64,000 nt of DNA from Mytilinidion resinicola (lineage: Eukaryota > Ascomycota > Dothideomycetes > Mytilinidiales > Mytilinidiaceae), in the NCBI RefSeq assembly GCF_010093595.1, contig NW_022985445.1, positions 874,579-938,578 of the forward strand, given 5' to 3'. The translations under genes were made by a program, and so were the position numbers. The first letter of the stretch is position 1. The number at the start of each line of letters is the position of its first letter. Positions 33,890-47,581 of this stretch are shown here, piece after piece. The notes under the pieces are model-generated. The model saw only the letters and a program-made list of their open reading frames with translations. It was not told where the DNA came from and did no database searches.

Positions 33890-36800
33890 CTAATACGGAA
33901 TCCCATTCGTCAGCAGCTGGAAGTGGTCATACACCTTCGTTGAATTGCTGCTGTAGCTCTTTCGAATCAGCTCTCTCATGAAGTCCGCAGCTTCCCTCTC
34001 CGTCCGATCGAGCACAAACCTCTCCCTGAAGTGTTGGATTGTCTCCGGTTTGAAACAAGGCAGACCGCTGTCCAACATGGCGATTACCAGATGAGCGAGA
34101 TGTTCGCATTGCTCACGGCACGCTAAGAATGACTTAATGCAGAGCTCCTCAAACCAGCGGTATGGTTGAGAGGTCGTGGAACCGCCCATGACCGCGACCA
34201 TCTCGGAGGTCAACTTGAAGGGAGCTCTTTCAAACTTGACACCACCGGGTGCAATATCAAAACAAAAACCAAAATCAATGTGGAGGATGTGCCCGGCATC
34301 GTCGATCATGATGTTGCCGTTATGACGATCCTTAAACTGGAGGAGATATGAAATGACGCTATAGGCCGCCATACTCTTGACAAAGTTGTTCCGAGCCTCC
34401 TGGAAGCGGATTGAGTCCTCGCCGCCATACTTCGAAACAAAGTAGTCGTAGAGGCCATTAACGGCTTCACGTCCCAGCATGTCCCGAGATATCGAGTTTG
34501 GTAGAACATCAATCACACCACAGCCTGGTGCTGTAGCAGTGACCCGGTACGGGAATACGTAGACGTCAAGCCCAACGCTGTTGAAAATTCCGCGAAAGGC
34601 CGCAATCATCTGTAGGGCGAGAACATCCTGTCGACAGTCGTCTCCGACTTTGAAAATGGCAGACTGCCAAACTTCGTAAGAGCTGGGATGCTTATCCGCG
34701 TCACCATTGGGGGTTGCATCTCCTGCCTCGATTCCAACAAGGTCGGACTTCTCCTTTCGTATTCGAAATGTCGCCATGTACGGAGCTTTTGCGTGACTTT
34801 GTAAGGGCTTCCCCGATTTCCGATCGATACCTATCACCACGCCATCGGGATTGCTGGGTAAGTAGACGCCAACTTCAAGCTTGATCTTGCGGAGCTCCTC
34901 TTCTATCTTTTCCTTCTTCTCTGCCTTTGGGCTCTTGATGAATGGTCTTAGCTTTCCTGAAATGCCCGTAACCTCGTTGAAGAACGAGAACTCGCGCTCG
35001 TAGAAGAGGCGGTCGCTTTTTGCGAAGCTTGAGATTAAACTCTCTGTCACCTTGTCGAGGGTAGGTTTGACCGGATCGGGCTGCATAAATCAGTGCGAAT
35101 CCTCCACAAATTTATAGGTACGACTTACAATTTGAGAGTCCTCATCCTTGTATGCATTCGCTTTCATGTTCCAGATGATCTGGTGGGCGAATAGTTGCGA
35201 GAATTTTGCCGTTTCGATGATATATCTTTCCACATATCCCAGTCCATCGTAACGCAGAGTCTGCACTATCTGAGGGACGTAGAAGAACGTAATATCAACT
35301 GAATGACTCTCGAGGGCTTTCATAGCGTATTGGATGATGAACGGGTGGTTTTCGTAGGCTGGCAGGAAATACGTCACCGCCGTGATTGGGTTTACCGAAG
35401 CCCAGTAGAGCAAGTACTAGTACAATTAGCCGAATTCGATGCGTTCTTATTAGTGAAAATACCTTGAGCTGGAAGGAGACATCGCTCGGTAATGCCACGC
35501 CAAGCAGTATCTCAAGAGACTCGGGTTCATTTAGAACCTTCTGTGGGAAATTTAGGAGCAGCCAGCGGACATCTTCGAATAGTTTCCGAGATTGGAAGCG
35601 TTGCACTAAATGTACGGCTAGTGAAGGGTTTTCGGCCCAGGCTGTCTTGAGATACCCGGATATTGCGTTCTACGTACGTCAATAACATTCAAAGATTGTC
35701 GGCTATGTGACTCACCTCTGTCAATGTTTTGCTATGCTGGCCCGATGTGAAATGGTGCTTCTTTTCATAGTCAAGCGGGAACAGCCAGACCATCAGTCTT
35801 GTCTGCTCGCTTGCAACGAGTAATGACAAGAGCTCTTGTTTACCTTGCAAGGACTTCAAAGGGCCTTCTGCCTTACTGCCGATATGAGAAATTGCTTGCA
35901 GCAAGTTTTGTACATCAGCCAGAACGTGAGTTTCTGCTTTGATTTGAAGTCGGTTTCCACCGAAAGACCACCTGAAAGAATTAGCTACCACAACACATCA
36001 GATACACCTCGTCGGACACGTACTTAGGTGACTTGGCAAACCATGCCAATCCGGCAGTCAGGATCCGGTCCTTGAGTCTCCATTTGAAGTTCTCACGGAG
36101 AGATGTACAGTGACGAAGTACTCTAAGACCCAGTAGCACGATATGGAAATGAGCTTCTCGGGCAAGCGGATGCACAGGAGACGCTTTTATGCTATCAAGG
36201 GTCACGTGCAACATACGATGATACACCTTTTCGATATCAGGGTTTCCCAAGCGGGTAGCGTTGAAGTGGCTTGATAAGAATTGCAAGAGTCGAAAGTGTG
36301 GGGCAATTATGTTGTACGCTTGTTGTTGCCGCTTCACTGTCGCATCTTTGTCCGACGGAGCAAACTCTTGTTTTACGTAGAAGGGATCCAAGAGCCTTTA
36401 AAATTATGAGGTCAGAAATTCCTAGAACTGAAGAGGACCGCTTACCGTAGTGCTTCACTGAACATGCCCCGCTTTCGACGAACGGTGGCTTCCCAATTCT
36501 CCGTAATTGCAATCAGGATTCGTGATTCCATGCGAGGATTCTCTTTTATCACGCTCATCCAAAGGGATATACCCAGCTTTATAGACTGCTTGGTGAATAC
36601 TGCAAAAGGGATTCCGACTAGGTGTTGCACAATTGCTGTCTGATCACACTTGACTCTACACAACAAAGCGGCTGCCCGTCGTAATATGTCTCGTAGCTCT
36701 GCAATCGATACCTGCTTCTGATTAAGGGTTCTGCTTTCGAGGTCTGTTAGCAGCTTTGTAGCATCTTCGATGCTCCGGTGAACAAAGGAGGACCGGCCTG

Positions 36801-39800
36801 TCAATCGGTCACGGTGGTCAGTCAGACTTCGCCTTTGGGTTTTAATACCAAACGAACCGGTGTTGCCGAATTTCAACCACTCTTCATCTTGATCATTAAG
36901 TCCATCAATAAATCGGTATTCCTGACGGGTAGTGTACTGGGCTATGAAATCGGATGCCGTATTGATGTTGAGGTCGTTGTGCCGTTCAATAGCGCCTAAA
37001 AACTAGTTAATTTGAACGAATAACAGATGGCGCGTCGATGGAGTGTACCGAGGCGTTGATCAGTCGAGGGGATGATAGATCCCATTTCCAAAGCGAACGA
37101 ACGACCCAGTGAGACGTGTCCATAAGCTCCTTCATCATCATATTCAGAGAGGTAAGTCTAGTAGCGATTAGACCTTGAATTTCAGAGGCATTTCAAACTA
37201 ACCTGTAACAATCCCTTTATGTCCAAGGGTGCCAAACTCAAAACCTGAAGCACCCAACTTCTGGCCTTTTTATGGAAAGTGTTCAGCGTGGTTCGCCTGA
37301 GGTCGTAATCATCGGATAGTTCTACGGAGACAGGTTCTCTCGAAGAGGTGAAGGTAGATGTCCACTCATATTCGTCCGTCTCGCACTCGAGACAGCTAGA
37401 CCACATGATCGATAGTAGCTCAAGAATAGTGAAGAGAGCGGTTTTCTGACACAATGTAGAAGGCGCTTCTTTGATGATGATATCTGCACATTGCATGGCA
37501 ACATCCTGGACCCTGGTTATACGGTGGCAGCACCCTGCGAAGATGGTGGCAAGCTGCTGTGCAAGGAAAGGAGTCGAAAATTGTGGAGAACTGCCGGATA
37601 CGGTCTTAGAGACGTAGGTTTTGACACTAGATGTTGCGATGGCCAACATGCAGTTGCCCATGGCACCACTTCGTAGTTTTGGGTCGAGGAAATACGCTAG
37701 TGCTTTCGTGCAGTCTCCTGCACTTGCTCGAAGATCCTCGACAAGATAGGCCGTATTAAGAAAAACGACCTCCGAATGATTGAGCGATTTGATGTCAGTT
37801 TCGCAAGACGGTAGAAGCTTGATCAGGTTTTGTTTCTGCTCCACAGTATGCTCTGGGCCTTTGCCCCTTCTCAAGACAGTGTTAAGCTCAACATCGCTTT
37901 CAACTTGATCAACCCGCTCTTCAGCGATCAAAGGTTGACTGAAAGTTGCTAGTGTGCGCAGTTCCAGGTGATATTTCTTGCCAAGCTGCGAGTTGAAGTT
38001 GAAGCCGTGAACGACAATGTTGAACCACGCATCACGCTGTAGGCTTGCGATGTTATCGCGATATTTTCCAAGCTCGGTATTCTCAGGCTCCTTTGATACC
38101 AGTATGGCTAACGGTGCCAGCAACTGAGCTATCTCTCGAGCTGCTAATTCAGTATCAGGAATATGGCTGTTAGCATTCTCGTGCGCGTCGCCTTTGCTAA
38201 TGATCGTCTCGAGCAAGTGTACTAGGCAGATCTCGAAGGCTGTAGAGCTAGGTTGGATGTCTCTGGCCAAGGAGTTTCTCGCATGCAAGACCTGCATCAG
38301 TTGTCAGCTTAGTCAGTGAATAGTAGTGCCATACGTACAGCGTCAACAGTAGCAGTATCGTCTTCGATCAGAGCGTCGTGAGTCAACTTGACGTAAAGCT
38401 TCAAAAGTGATCGAAGCTCGCTTGACCCGCTGTGTATGCCTAGGAGGGCGGATTCCATGATGATTTTGGCGTCAACCGTCCGGTTCACCCGGCCGATCTT
38501 TTGGATCAACATTGACAGGGCCAATGCTGTAATCTTTTCATCCTTGCATGTTCTAGCAACTCCACCTACCGCTTGGATAATTGTAGAGTACACCTGCGAA
38601 GGCTCTTCTATGTCGCTTGGAGTAAGAGAAATTGCGCTTCCGGCGGTCTGATGGCTGTACAAGCCCGTGTGTCGATGCGGTTTGTTGGTGCTACTGCGTA
38701 ACAGCAACAGGTTAGGAGCGTGTTCTGAGACCGACCCAGAACTAAGAACATTACCGAGGCTGTATAATGTGGTGATTATAGCATCCTGGGGTAGATTTTT
38801 GAGGACAGAGGCCAAGCATTCTGCAGCAACAGCAGCTGTGCGACTGTCTAAACCGCCTTGGACGATAACCCGGGGTAAAGATCTGCTGAGGCCCGCTGCG
38901 AGAGAAGGCGATAATCTTGCGAGGACTGCGAGGGATTTCAATACTACCGACGCCAAGTTCGTGTCTGCTATCTGCACCGGATCGGTCAAAGTGTTTTCTA
39001 GCCAAGTCACCAGGACATCAGAGTCCGCGACATCCTCGTTGCGAACAGCACAGCAAAGAAAAGTGACGAGCACATTCCCTTTCACGGCTGAAGCTAAGCG
39101 TTGTTGCCAGGCAGACCCAACTCGCTGTAAATAGTCTAGGTCATTTTGCAAGCGTTCCATTTCGTCCATAGCAATCTGAACTAGGCCTTCCAAGAGTGTG
39201 ACTTCCGAGGGGTCTCTTGGTACTTTGGACATCAAGTTGGCTTTGCATAGATAGTCCAAAATCGGCTCTTGAACTTCTTGGCCAGATGGCATTGCAATCA
39301 AAGACGCAGAGGCCACGACGAGCTGCATGAATTTCTCGTGTAGTAGCATGGACCCTAGTGGACGGCCCATCGCGGCATAGTGCTTTCCGTAACGTTTCCA
39401 GTCCTTCAGCCCACGCTGCGGAGAGTGGGCATTGCGAACCACGGACAGGGCTGCTTCGAAGGCAACCGTAAACTTCTCTGTGAGAGCACTGCGAATTGAG
39501 TCAAGTAGTTGCAGTCTGTCGTCACCTGTCCAGAACCTAATATAGCTTGATGCAGCATCTAAGAATCCCAGTAACGACATGCTGAGAGACATGACGTTTG
39601 CAAGTTCGCCGTCGGCCGCATACTCGACGCGATCGTCATCGTCAAACTGATCTGCGGAAATCGAACTGGCGACAGATGTCCACTCCTTTATGTATTGTTC
39701 TATAGCGGAGGTAACGGCGGGTCGTAGTGATGCATACTTGAGGCCAATCGCCAGCAACGCCGAGGCAAGGCTACTCGTGAGAATCTCCCATGGTGAAGGG

Positions 39801-40306
39801 CTGAGTTGTCGAAGGCCCGGTGACGGTGAAATTATCTGCGAGTGTGATTCAACGAGGTATGGACTCAGTTGTTTTAGCAACTGCTCAGCAGTTTCGACGT
39901 TTCCGACCAGAGGAGCGGCTTTGCAGAGGGCAAGAAGGACTTCGAGTTCAGGAAGGCGCTATGCAGTTGTTAGCAGAGAGCCTAGAGACATAGCAATATC
40001 TAGAACCAGCCGGCATATCTGCTACAAGCCAAGAGAGACGAGGCTGTTGAATAAGCTCACCATTTGGCTTGCCCATCCTAGGGCGCTGCCATTGGGACGG
40101 GTTTCGTGGGGAGTATTGAAGCCCCGTGAGGACTGATTTGGTATGCACTTTTTGCATAACTGCGCGAGGTCGGAGTGTCCTGGTGTGCTGGAAGCGGATC
40201 TCGCTGAGAGGGAAGCAAGCTTCTCGAGCGCGTTGCGCCGGACACTACGCGCGGTTAGAATTTCAAGGCGACTTGGCAGCGAGCGTCCTACTAGACACGT
40301 ACGTTC
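33890..40306 (-). CDS. stt4: Phosphatidylinositol 4-kinase STT4 (PI4K type III alpha)
   Basis: Makes PI4P at the plasma membrane, which feeds PI(4,5)P2, cell-wall integrity and actin. Ten exons are supported on the minus strand: (start unresolved) to 40061, 39958-38339, 38291-37203, 37157-37049, 36995-36446, 36395-36024, 35971-35716, 35669-35463, 35416-35129 and 35080-33890. The nine exons from 39958 encode 1893 aa in a continuous frame, and the first visible exon adds about 80. The N-terminal exon reads RRNALEKLASLSA and SDLAQLCKKC, with no in-frame ATG before an upstream stop at 40307, so a further 5' exon is likely. The long helical solenoid precedes the kinase domain. The catalytic loop is FKDRHNGNIMIDD and the metal-binding motif HIDFGFCFD; the protein ends at HFQLLTNGIPY. 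Length and motifs match STT4. Confidence 0.95.
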
Positions 40307-41038
40307 TCATTCTTGCGTGCGGGTATTAGGATTGTTGTTGCATGGGACCTCGACAATACTGCTGATGACGAAACTTTGCAAAACAGTCCTGAGGTTGCGG
40401 TTGCTTGGCTGGTCAAAGCTCCTACCTACACTTTCCGCGTATAACCCAGTTCTCTTGAAAGTATGTAGCGATTGACGAGGCGAGATTCTGTTCTCTTCGA
40501 CTCATTATAGGAAATTGTAAGACAAGACTTTTGGCAAGCCTAATACCCCTCTAGGCTAACTCCGACGGCGTTGCACTGCCACTTTACCTTTGTACGTTCA
40601 ATGAAGCCTGCGTGTATAGTAGCCACTATACACCCAGAATGATATCATGTTTGGTTTCTGAAAGAGCTGACCCGGACCACACGCATAATGACTGTCATGC
40701 AATGGCGACGAGCTTCTAGGATGTATGTAGATTTAGGGAAATTATATACCGAATACATCCTCCTGATACATCGTCCCTGGCGACGAGCTCTACACAATCC
40801 ATTAAACCCCCCCTCGCCAGATACCACAAACTCACTCATTATCCATCACGCCAGAACCGTGCAATACAGAGATCTTTCTCTTCGCAGGCCTCCAACTTAA
40901 GAATGTGCATTTCCAACTAACTGTCGAGCAATTCACGAACATCACCATCAAGACCCGCGGCAGATTAGTTTCTTTTCGAGACCGAAGTAGTGAATTGCAA
41001 ATTTCGAGATCAGAACCCGAATTGCGCGGGCGCCGTCT
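40307..41038. other. Intergenic between stt4 and gts1
   Basis: Should contain the unresolved first exon and promoter of stt4, and the 3' flank of the tandem gts1 gene. No other gene was recognised. Confidence 0.4.
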
Positions 41039-43286
41039 TCAGCGCACGAATCTAGCACTAAGTCCCGAAAACGCATCTGGGCTATGCCTCCCTCCCATGA
41101 GTCCAGCAAAATCCACGCTCTCGTTACTCACATGCCGCGGCGTGCCAGGATTGCCGGGAATTCCAGCTGCCGGCGAGGCAGTTTGTGCATGCGATTGACC
41201 CTGCATGGGGGCGAAAGGATTCATGCTGCCAGGCGTTGGGCCAGTAGGGGCTGCGGGGGACGTAACCGGCATTGTGACACTGCGCTGCTTCAGTCCTTGT
41301 GGTGGTGCAGGCAGATCGGTGGAAGCCACTTGTGAAGGAATGGGATCTGCGCGAATCGGCGCAAGTTGGGGGTAGTTGTAAAGGGCGAGAATGGAGGACT
41401 TGTCGTGCTGGAATGGTGATGGTAGCTGCACCTGCTGTTGTTGCAACTGATGCTGCGGTTGATAAGGGTTGGAAGGCTGAAATTGAAGCAGCGGTTTAGG
41501 ATTGAACGGTTGGTGGTGGTTTTGGTATTGGGCTGGTTGAAAGGACTCTTGTTGCAAGGGCTGCTGTTGCGGTATTTGCTGTGACGGGGCCTGATTCTGG
41601 AAGAAATTTGCGGGTTGAACCTGCGAGACCGAAAACAGCTGTGAGTTCTGGTATCCTTGCGTTATGGTAGCGTTTTGGTGTTGCTGTTGCTCAAATGGAT
41701 TTGTAGGTGTAAAGACTTGAGATCGTGATGACCTTAAGAAGGGGTTTCCAGCTGCACCGGTAGACTGAGTAGTCTGAGGATGTGAAAACTGTTGCTGGGG
41801 TGGTTGCTGTTGGAAGAAAGCGTTATATTGAGGTGGAATCTGCGGTACAGGAGGAGGGGTGAAGGAATGCTGGAAGGGATTAGTTTGCTGCGGTAGCTGG
41901 CTTTGGTTGTCGAATCCCCCAGTCCTGTTTGGGAATAACGGTTGCTGAGGCTGCTGCGGTGGTGCTTGTTGTGACAGCTGCATAGTCTTGAAGGATTGCT
42001 CCAGAGATTGTTGGCTGTATAATGATTGCTGGGGTTGGGGCAGAAAAGGATTGTATGGATTCGAGGGCGACGCTGGATGCGAGTACGACGTGGCAGTGTT
42101 TGTATGCTGTTCTGTCTGAAGTTGGGGGACTGGCGGCAATGCCTGTTGTTGGTTTCGCGGCTCGTTATCCAACTGATCGAATGGATTGGTCGGCTGAGCC
42201 GTTGCTGCAGCTGGTCTGGTTCGATCTATCGTAATGCCACTAGCAGATGGTTTCTCTGGTGGAGCTGGAGCTCCGCTTCGCGCTGTCGATGAGCCTCCTT
42301 CTCCTAGCCTGATGAGGGCCTCCACGGCCTTGTCCAGGTTCCCATTTAAGCCTTTCAGCACTGTTGTGTTCCGTCTGTCATCAGGGAATCCCATGTCACG
42401 TAAAGTAGCCAGCTTTGACTCCAGCCCTTCTCCAGACCCACTCACATTCGATCCAAACACCCGGGACGCTTTGCTAACCCTCGGGGGTGATTCCTCAGCG
42501 AATCCCCCAAGGCGGGGAGAAATAGGCGGCGTTACATTTCGAGATGACGGGAACGTGGATGAAGATGCCCTCAAGCCAAAGCCGAATCTCTTTCCAGGCT
42601 TCGGGGGTAACGGAGGTGGCCGGTCCTCAACTGAGCTTGTGCTGCCAGTATTTTGCCGTGTCCCTGGCCTCGAGTCTGTTGTGAAGGCCTTGTGCTCATA
42701 TTTCTGTCGTATAAATCGTTCCAACGCGCCATCCACCTCATCGGCGTCAATCGGAATGTTCGGCTGGACGTTTCGGGGGTTGAAGAGGCGATTCGATTCC
42801 GTGTTGCCCATTCGTTTCATGTTCTATTGATTGTCAGGGGGAGGCATTCTTCCTTAGGCGCATTTCAGCTCACATCGACTTGCTCGTTATCCCACTTGTC
42901 CATGCTCAAAGACTTGACCTTTGAGATGTGAGTGCCCAGCTTGCGATGCAGGGCCGCGCATCGCATACAGAGGAAGATGCCCAACTAAACAGCACACATC
43001 AGTATTGGTCCGTATGCCGTAGGAGCTGTGGGTAGTGGTCTGAGCGGCAGACAGAGAGAAGGTTTATGTGGTTGGCATGTACTCCAGAGAAGAGAACTCA
43101 CGCTCCAACTGGCCCATCCTACGGAAACGGTGTTAGCGGGAGTCCCAATTCGAGTGAATGTCACAGCGTACCTGGATTCCGTGCGGCGCAGTCGGCGCAC
43201 CTGTCGTTCCCGGGCACATTTTTAATGAGATCCTGGAGAGCACGCTCGTTGCGCGCCTGCTGGCGCTTGCTGGCGAAAGCGGCCAT
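41039..43286 (-). CDS. gts1: ArfGAP-UBA protein, GTS1 type
   Basis: Arf GTPase-activating protein with a ubiquitin-associated domain and Gln-rich tail. Minus-strand exons 43286-43172, 43118-43102 (17 nt), 42984-42874 and 42823-41039 give 675 aa. The zinc finger is complete, with CADC, sixteen residues, then CMRC, followed by AALHRKLGTHISKVKSLS, in which Arg is the catalytic finger. A Pro-rich SH3-type stretch (PPPLPPKPGK) precedes the UBA domain (LESKLATLRDMGFPDDRRNT, then LKGLNGNLDKAVEALI). The last 350 residues are very rich in Gln, Pro and Asn, with repeated NPF/NPFxxF tripeptides (TNPFDQ, SNPYNPF, TNPFQHSF, TNPFEQQ) that are typical ligands of EH-domain endocytic proteins. The 17-nt microexon encodes the middle of the zinc finger loop. 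Confidence 0.92.
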
Positions 43287-46200
43287 GTCGTGAAGGCGTA
43301 TGTACAGGTGCGGTTGGCGGCGCGATGGCGAGGCGGCTCTGAAACACAGGGTACTTAAGCAGGCGAATGTTGCGTGCTACTGGCGGAAAGAATCATGTCA
43401 CCAAGCAAGCTCGAGAGCATTCGCGAAGGTCCATAGCAGGCGGGAGAAAGGAGGCATTGGTCTCCCCAGTCGTCTGCAGAAGCAAGCGTGCTGACTAGGG
43501 GAGCTCGCTCGCCCGAGTCGTGTGCTAGACCCCTCGTGGCACCCGACGTGGAGTGTTTCTGGGCACGAGCAAGGGGCAACGGCAAGGCTGGCTATAACTG
43601 CGACCGACTTCCTAGGTTTCGAGTTGCCTCTGGAAGATCTGTAGGGAAGCTCCACGATGCTGTCGTTGCTGCGCCCACGCTCCGTTCAGGGCGTCAAGTC
43701 AAGACGCCTACCACGCACAGGCCAGACGACACTTGTATCCCCTGGCCCTGAGATGCCCTGCGAAATTTTGGCTCTCTAGAATCGCTGGTAGCCCCCGCAG
43801 CTGGATTTCCAGCAACCCATCCGCTGTTCACGCGACGAGATGGAAAATGCCCAAGCTATCAAAATCGGCGGTATGTTTGGCACGCAGGTGCGCTCCAGCA
43901 GCATTGAGTAGAAGCTGAAGCCTAAATGTGCCTCTCGGTTCGGTCTTGAACGCCAATATGACCGACCAGCCCATGAAGGAGAGAATTGACGGTTGATTAT
44001 GCGTGCGAAAGTGTAAGGAGCAGGAAGAGCGGGCGGGCAGAGTTTTATGAGGCCTCGCTTCGGTGGAGGTGACTAAGCGGCGCTAGTACTGTGGACAAAA
44101 CCGCGAAATCTCTTCGCCGAGTTGCTCCTCCACTCAACCAACAACGTGTCAACAAAAACGCACAGCTTCTCCGAGAACTTGCCTTCAGCACAATGCATCT
44201 GACGAGGTCGCCCTCGGGGAGAAACGCCACTGTCGAGCACGCCCCGCTGGCGTGCTTGCGGTTTCTCCTTTGTAGTTCCCCACGATTTGCCTGCTTCTTG
44301 AATCGTCAATGACTCTCGAAGCTTACTTCATCAATCAGTGGGAGAGTAAAACAGGTTTTTAGCAGAGCCGTGTCTTCTCCACCCTACTGGTTGCCTCTTC
44401 CCAGAACCAGTAGGACTATTTTACAGACAGATATCCCCATACCAGACCTCTCATTACTAGAGAGGCGCCAACATGGTCACACTCCGGTCTATAAAGACTC
44501 AAATATTGACTAGTCAGGGCTATGTCATATTGCTGTAGAGCCTCCCTCAGATTCGTATGGCGGTTCTTCCAGCGGCTTGAGGGACGCGGGCTAGTTGCCA
44601 GTCCAGGTTGTATCTATGCTGTCAATATGAGACTTAAGAGGCCTATGAGAGCCTGGAGCTCAGGACTTACTCATCTTGGATTTAGTGTCGGCAAAGCGAT
44701 CACCTCTACCCTGCTAGAACGAGACGCTCTCGCAGGTAGATTTGTGGTCGGGGTTGAACGAACCGGTGGCGCAGCATCTCGGCAAGCATGATTAGTTGTC
44801 AAAACATCTCACCAAGCCTCTTGATGCTGATGGACACAGTTCCACGCCGCATCCCACCTCCGCCAGATACAGTCAGAGCGGCTGAGGCGTTTCTCCAGGC
44901 ATCAGCCACATATCTCACTGATGGGATTCGGAATTGTGGCTAGTTTCTTTAAATGTAGCGTTGACCCTTGAACTCAGCTAGCGGAGAGCACAAGTGTGTA
45001 AAGTTTCTCGGGGCAAAGAGCTGTTCCGGTAAACGCGCCCATGTCATTCAGCTTTGCTTCAGCTCGGAGTCAACGGGCTACAGTCTATACCCTAAGACTC
45101 AGTAGCTAGGGCAATCTGCGAAATAGCAGAAGCTATGCCCATAAAATGCATTAAGGAATCAAGGACATTAGGGACGCGATTTGCTGGATTATTGCATCAA
45201 GCTGATGTAGACGAAGCACACCTAAGAGAATCTGTGGGCTACGCTCTTGCATCTAGCGAGGAAGCAGCTGTATCTGCTCGCAATCCGGCTTCCAGATCCA
45301 AGTTCCAGTTGGGGCCACCACATGATCACTCGTTAGGCATCCAGTGAAGCATTACACTCCCTAGGATAGACCGGATGTTGCGGCTTTAGACAAGCTACTC
45401 ACACGCTGGAGACCATGCAGCACTGGATCCATCACGTCAGAATCAGCCGCAGAGACTCGGCGTGTCTATTGTCGGGCTATATCGCCGGGACATGAATCTT
45501 TGCAGCATTCACCACTCCATTTGGATAGTTTAGAGACTTTCTAAAGAATGGATAATACAAGCTGCGTTGCAGCCATCGGGGTGAGTCCCCCACGTCTGAC
45601 TTTTTGACGGCGCCTTATGACAAACAGATAGCTTGTTTACTCATGATTCTAACCTCGTGACTAACGGGCTGTGGTCTTTGAACAGTCACCGGTGCAGGTG
45701 CAAGTGCTCTGGCGTCGCTTGCGTGCATGCATGGAATCTTTACGTCGAGGCGGTCGATGTAATCGCGAGAGGACGGAAAGACGGTGAAGGCGGTAAAGAC
45801 GGGTTGTGGTATGTTGCCGCGCAAGGCGGACTGGCGAGAAACGCTCCAGAGTTGCGGCATCTTGCTCTTGCGCAGAGCGGAGTCTCAGCGGTCTGGCATT
45901 TGCGTTATTTAGTGGACTAGTCTGAATACAGGCACAAAAGCTCCCTAGATAGTGCGTATTGTGGCTTAGGTGCTCCTAAAGCTCCGTACTAAAGCCTTAG
46001 TAATATCGGCGAAGCTCCTGGTCCACCGCTTCATATCGAAACTCTTCCTCTATCGCCGTCGCGGTTCCCACAACTGCGGAGATCGCTCCAACACGGCGCT
46101 CACCGATCCAGTCTGCCTTGTCTTCTCCATGCCGTCGCTCGTCGCTCTCCCTTTGGCCCTGGCCCCCACCTGGTGAGACTCGGTGAAGGCGATTATCACC

Positions 46201-47581
46201 GTGGCTCGAAGCCGTAAGTTTTTGCCAACAACGTCACGTCCCCTTGCGCATGAAGGTCGGGATGGCGGCAGTCCGGTGTGTGCCAGCGCTTCCATCTCTC
46301 GGGTCGCGCGACCCGTCACCCTGCTGTCGCTCGTGTTGTCCGCTGAAGCGCCGTTAGTGGTGCCGCTTTCCATGTCATGTCAAGATGCGGGAGGAGAACC
46401 GAACCGGAGGCTGAGCACTGCCACTCCTTATTTGAATCTTCTCAAGAGATGGTCTTTCGAGAATCTGATCGTCTGAACTCTTCGGACCAATGGTGTTGCG
46501 CTCTCAGCTTTCCGAGCTGGATGGGGGTGCCGGGGCTGAACTCGTGAATTGATTGACAGGGCCATGTCGTCGCGGGCCTCCCGAAGAGCCCTGCCAGTCC
46601 AACGGTAACGAGACGATGCAGGTACTTGTACCGGTCGCCAAATCCATCTGCCTGGTGACGGAAGGCTTCTCCTGCGTCCGGTGGAGGCCAATAGGATTTA
46701 GCCCCTTGCTGACGGTCACCACCATGTGGCCGTTCGCCCTACAAGGCTGGGAGATATGCTTGCCCTTCTGCATTGGCGCGGGTCTGCTCACTGGGCACTA
46801 ACATCAACTCCATGGGTCTTGCGTAATGCATTGGCGGAACGGCACCGCCGAGCTGGCCTCTCTGCCGACAGTGAAGTCGCTCAAACCTTCCCATGATAAC
46901 TCCACAGTCTCCAGTATCTCGGTGCCTTCTGAGGATGCCTTATGCCGCTGTTGACTGCAGCCCCGTTATCCATTCTTGTGTTAGTTCCGTTCAGTTGCGA
47001 ATCAAACTTGGCCCAATCATGCACCTTGTAACCCTGAAAGCCCAAGGTCTTCTCCGGCTTGAGTCAAGGCTATGCATCTACATCATCGCCAGCTCCGGAT
47101 TCCTAGGCTGATCTGCAACCTGGACTCGACAGTTCCGCTGTCTTGGCCTCGGTAGGAGACGGTATGTATTGGACACTTGGTTCTCTCCCCTCCCGCTAGT
47201 GACTTGTACTGTGTCTTTTCTTCTTTGCAGCCCTTTCATCAGCCTGTTGACCTTTTCACCTCGTTCGCACTCCAGGCATCTCATTCTGACCAGCTGAATG
47301 CCGACCATCTCGTTTTTTCTTTCATAGTCTTCCGCAGCACCAACCTCTTTCTAAACTTGGCCAGGAGCCTAGCAGTCTGTAACCAAGAAATGAGGCAGCC
47401 GTGACTCAACACCTACACTCACTACTCAAAAGCTCGGCTTCGACCATCCTCCCTGATGAGATTTCATTTCGCTCGAGCCACGGATACCACAAACGATTTG
47501 ACGAACAAGGTGTTGGGCACATATCAGTCTTCCCGTCAGTATACATATGCCTCGAGAAGCCTCGCTGATAAGGGTCGTACC
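43287..47581. other. 4.3 kb gene-poor region
   Basis: No supported gene. Open frames are short, appear on both strands and lack domains. The first 400 bases are the upstream region of gts1, and the last 400, C/T-rich on the plus strand, lead into the bZIP gene. I looked for tRNA-like stems and recognised none. Lineage-specific or very small genes cannot be excluded. Confidence 0.5.

Noticed and set aside
42234..42830. 198-codon plus-strand frame inside gts1
   Set aside because: Antisense shadow of the long gts1 coding exon.
46050..46373. 107-codon minus-strand frame with an antisense open frame
   Set aside because: Both strands are open and neither shows domain character.
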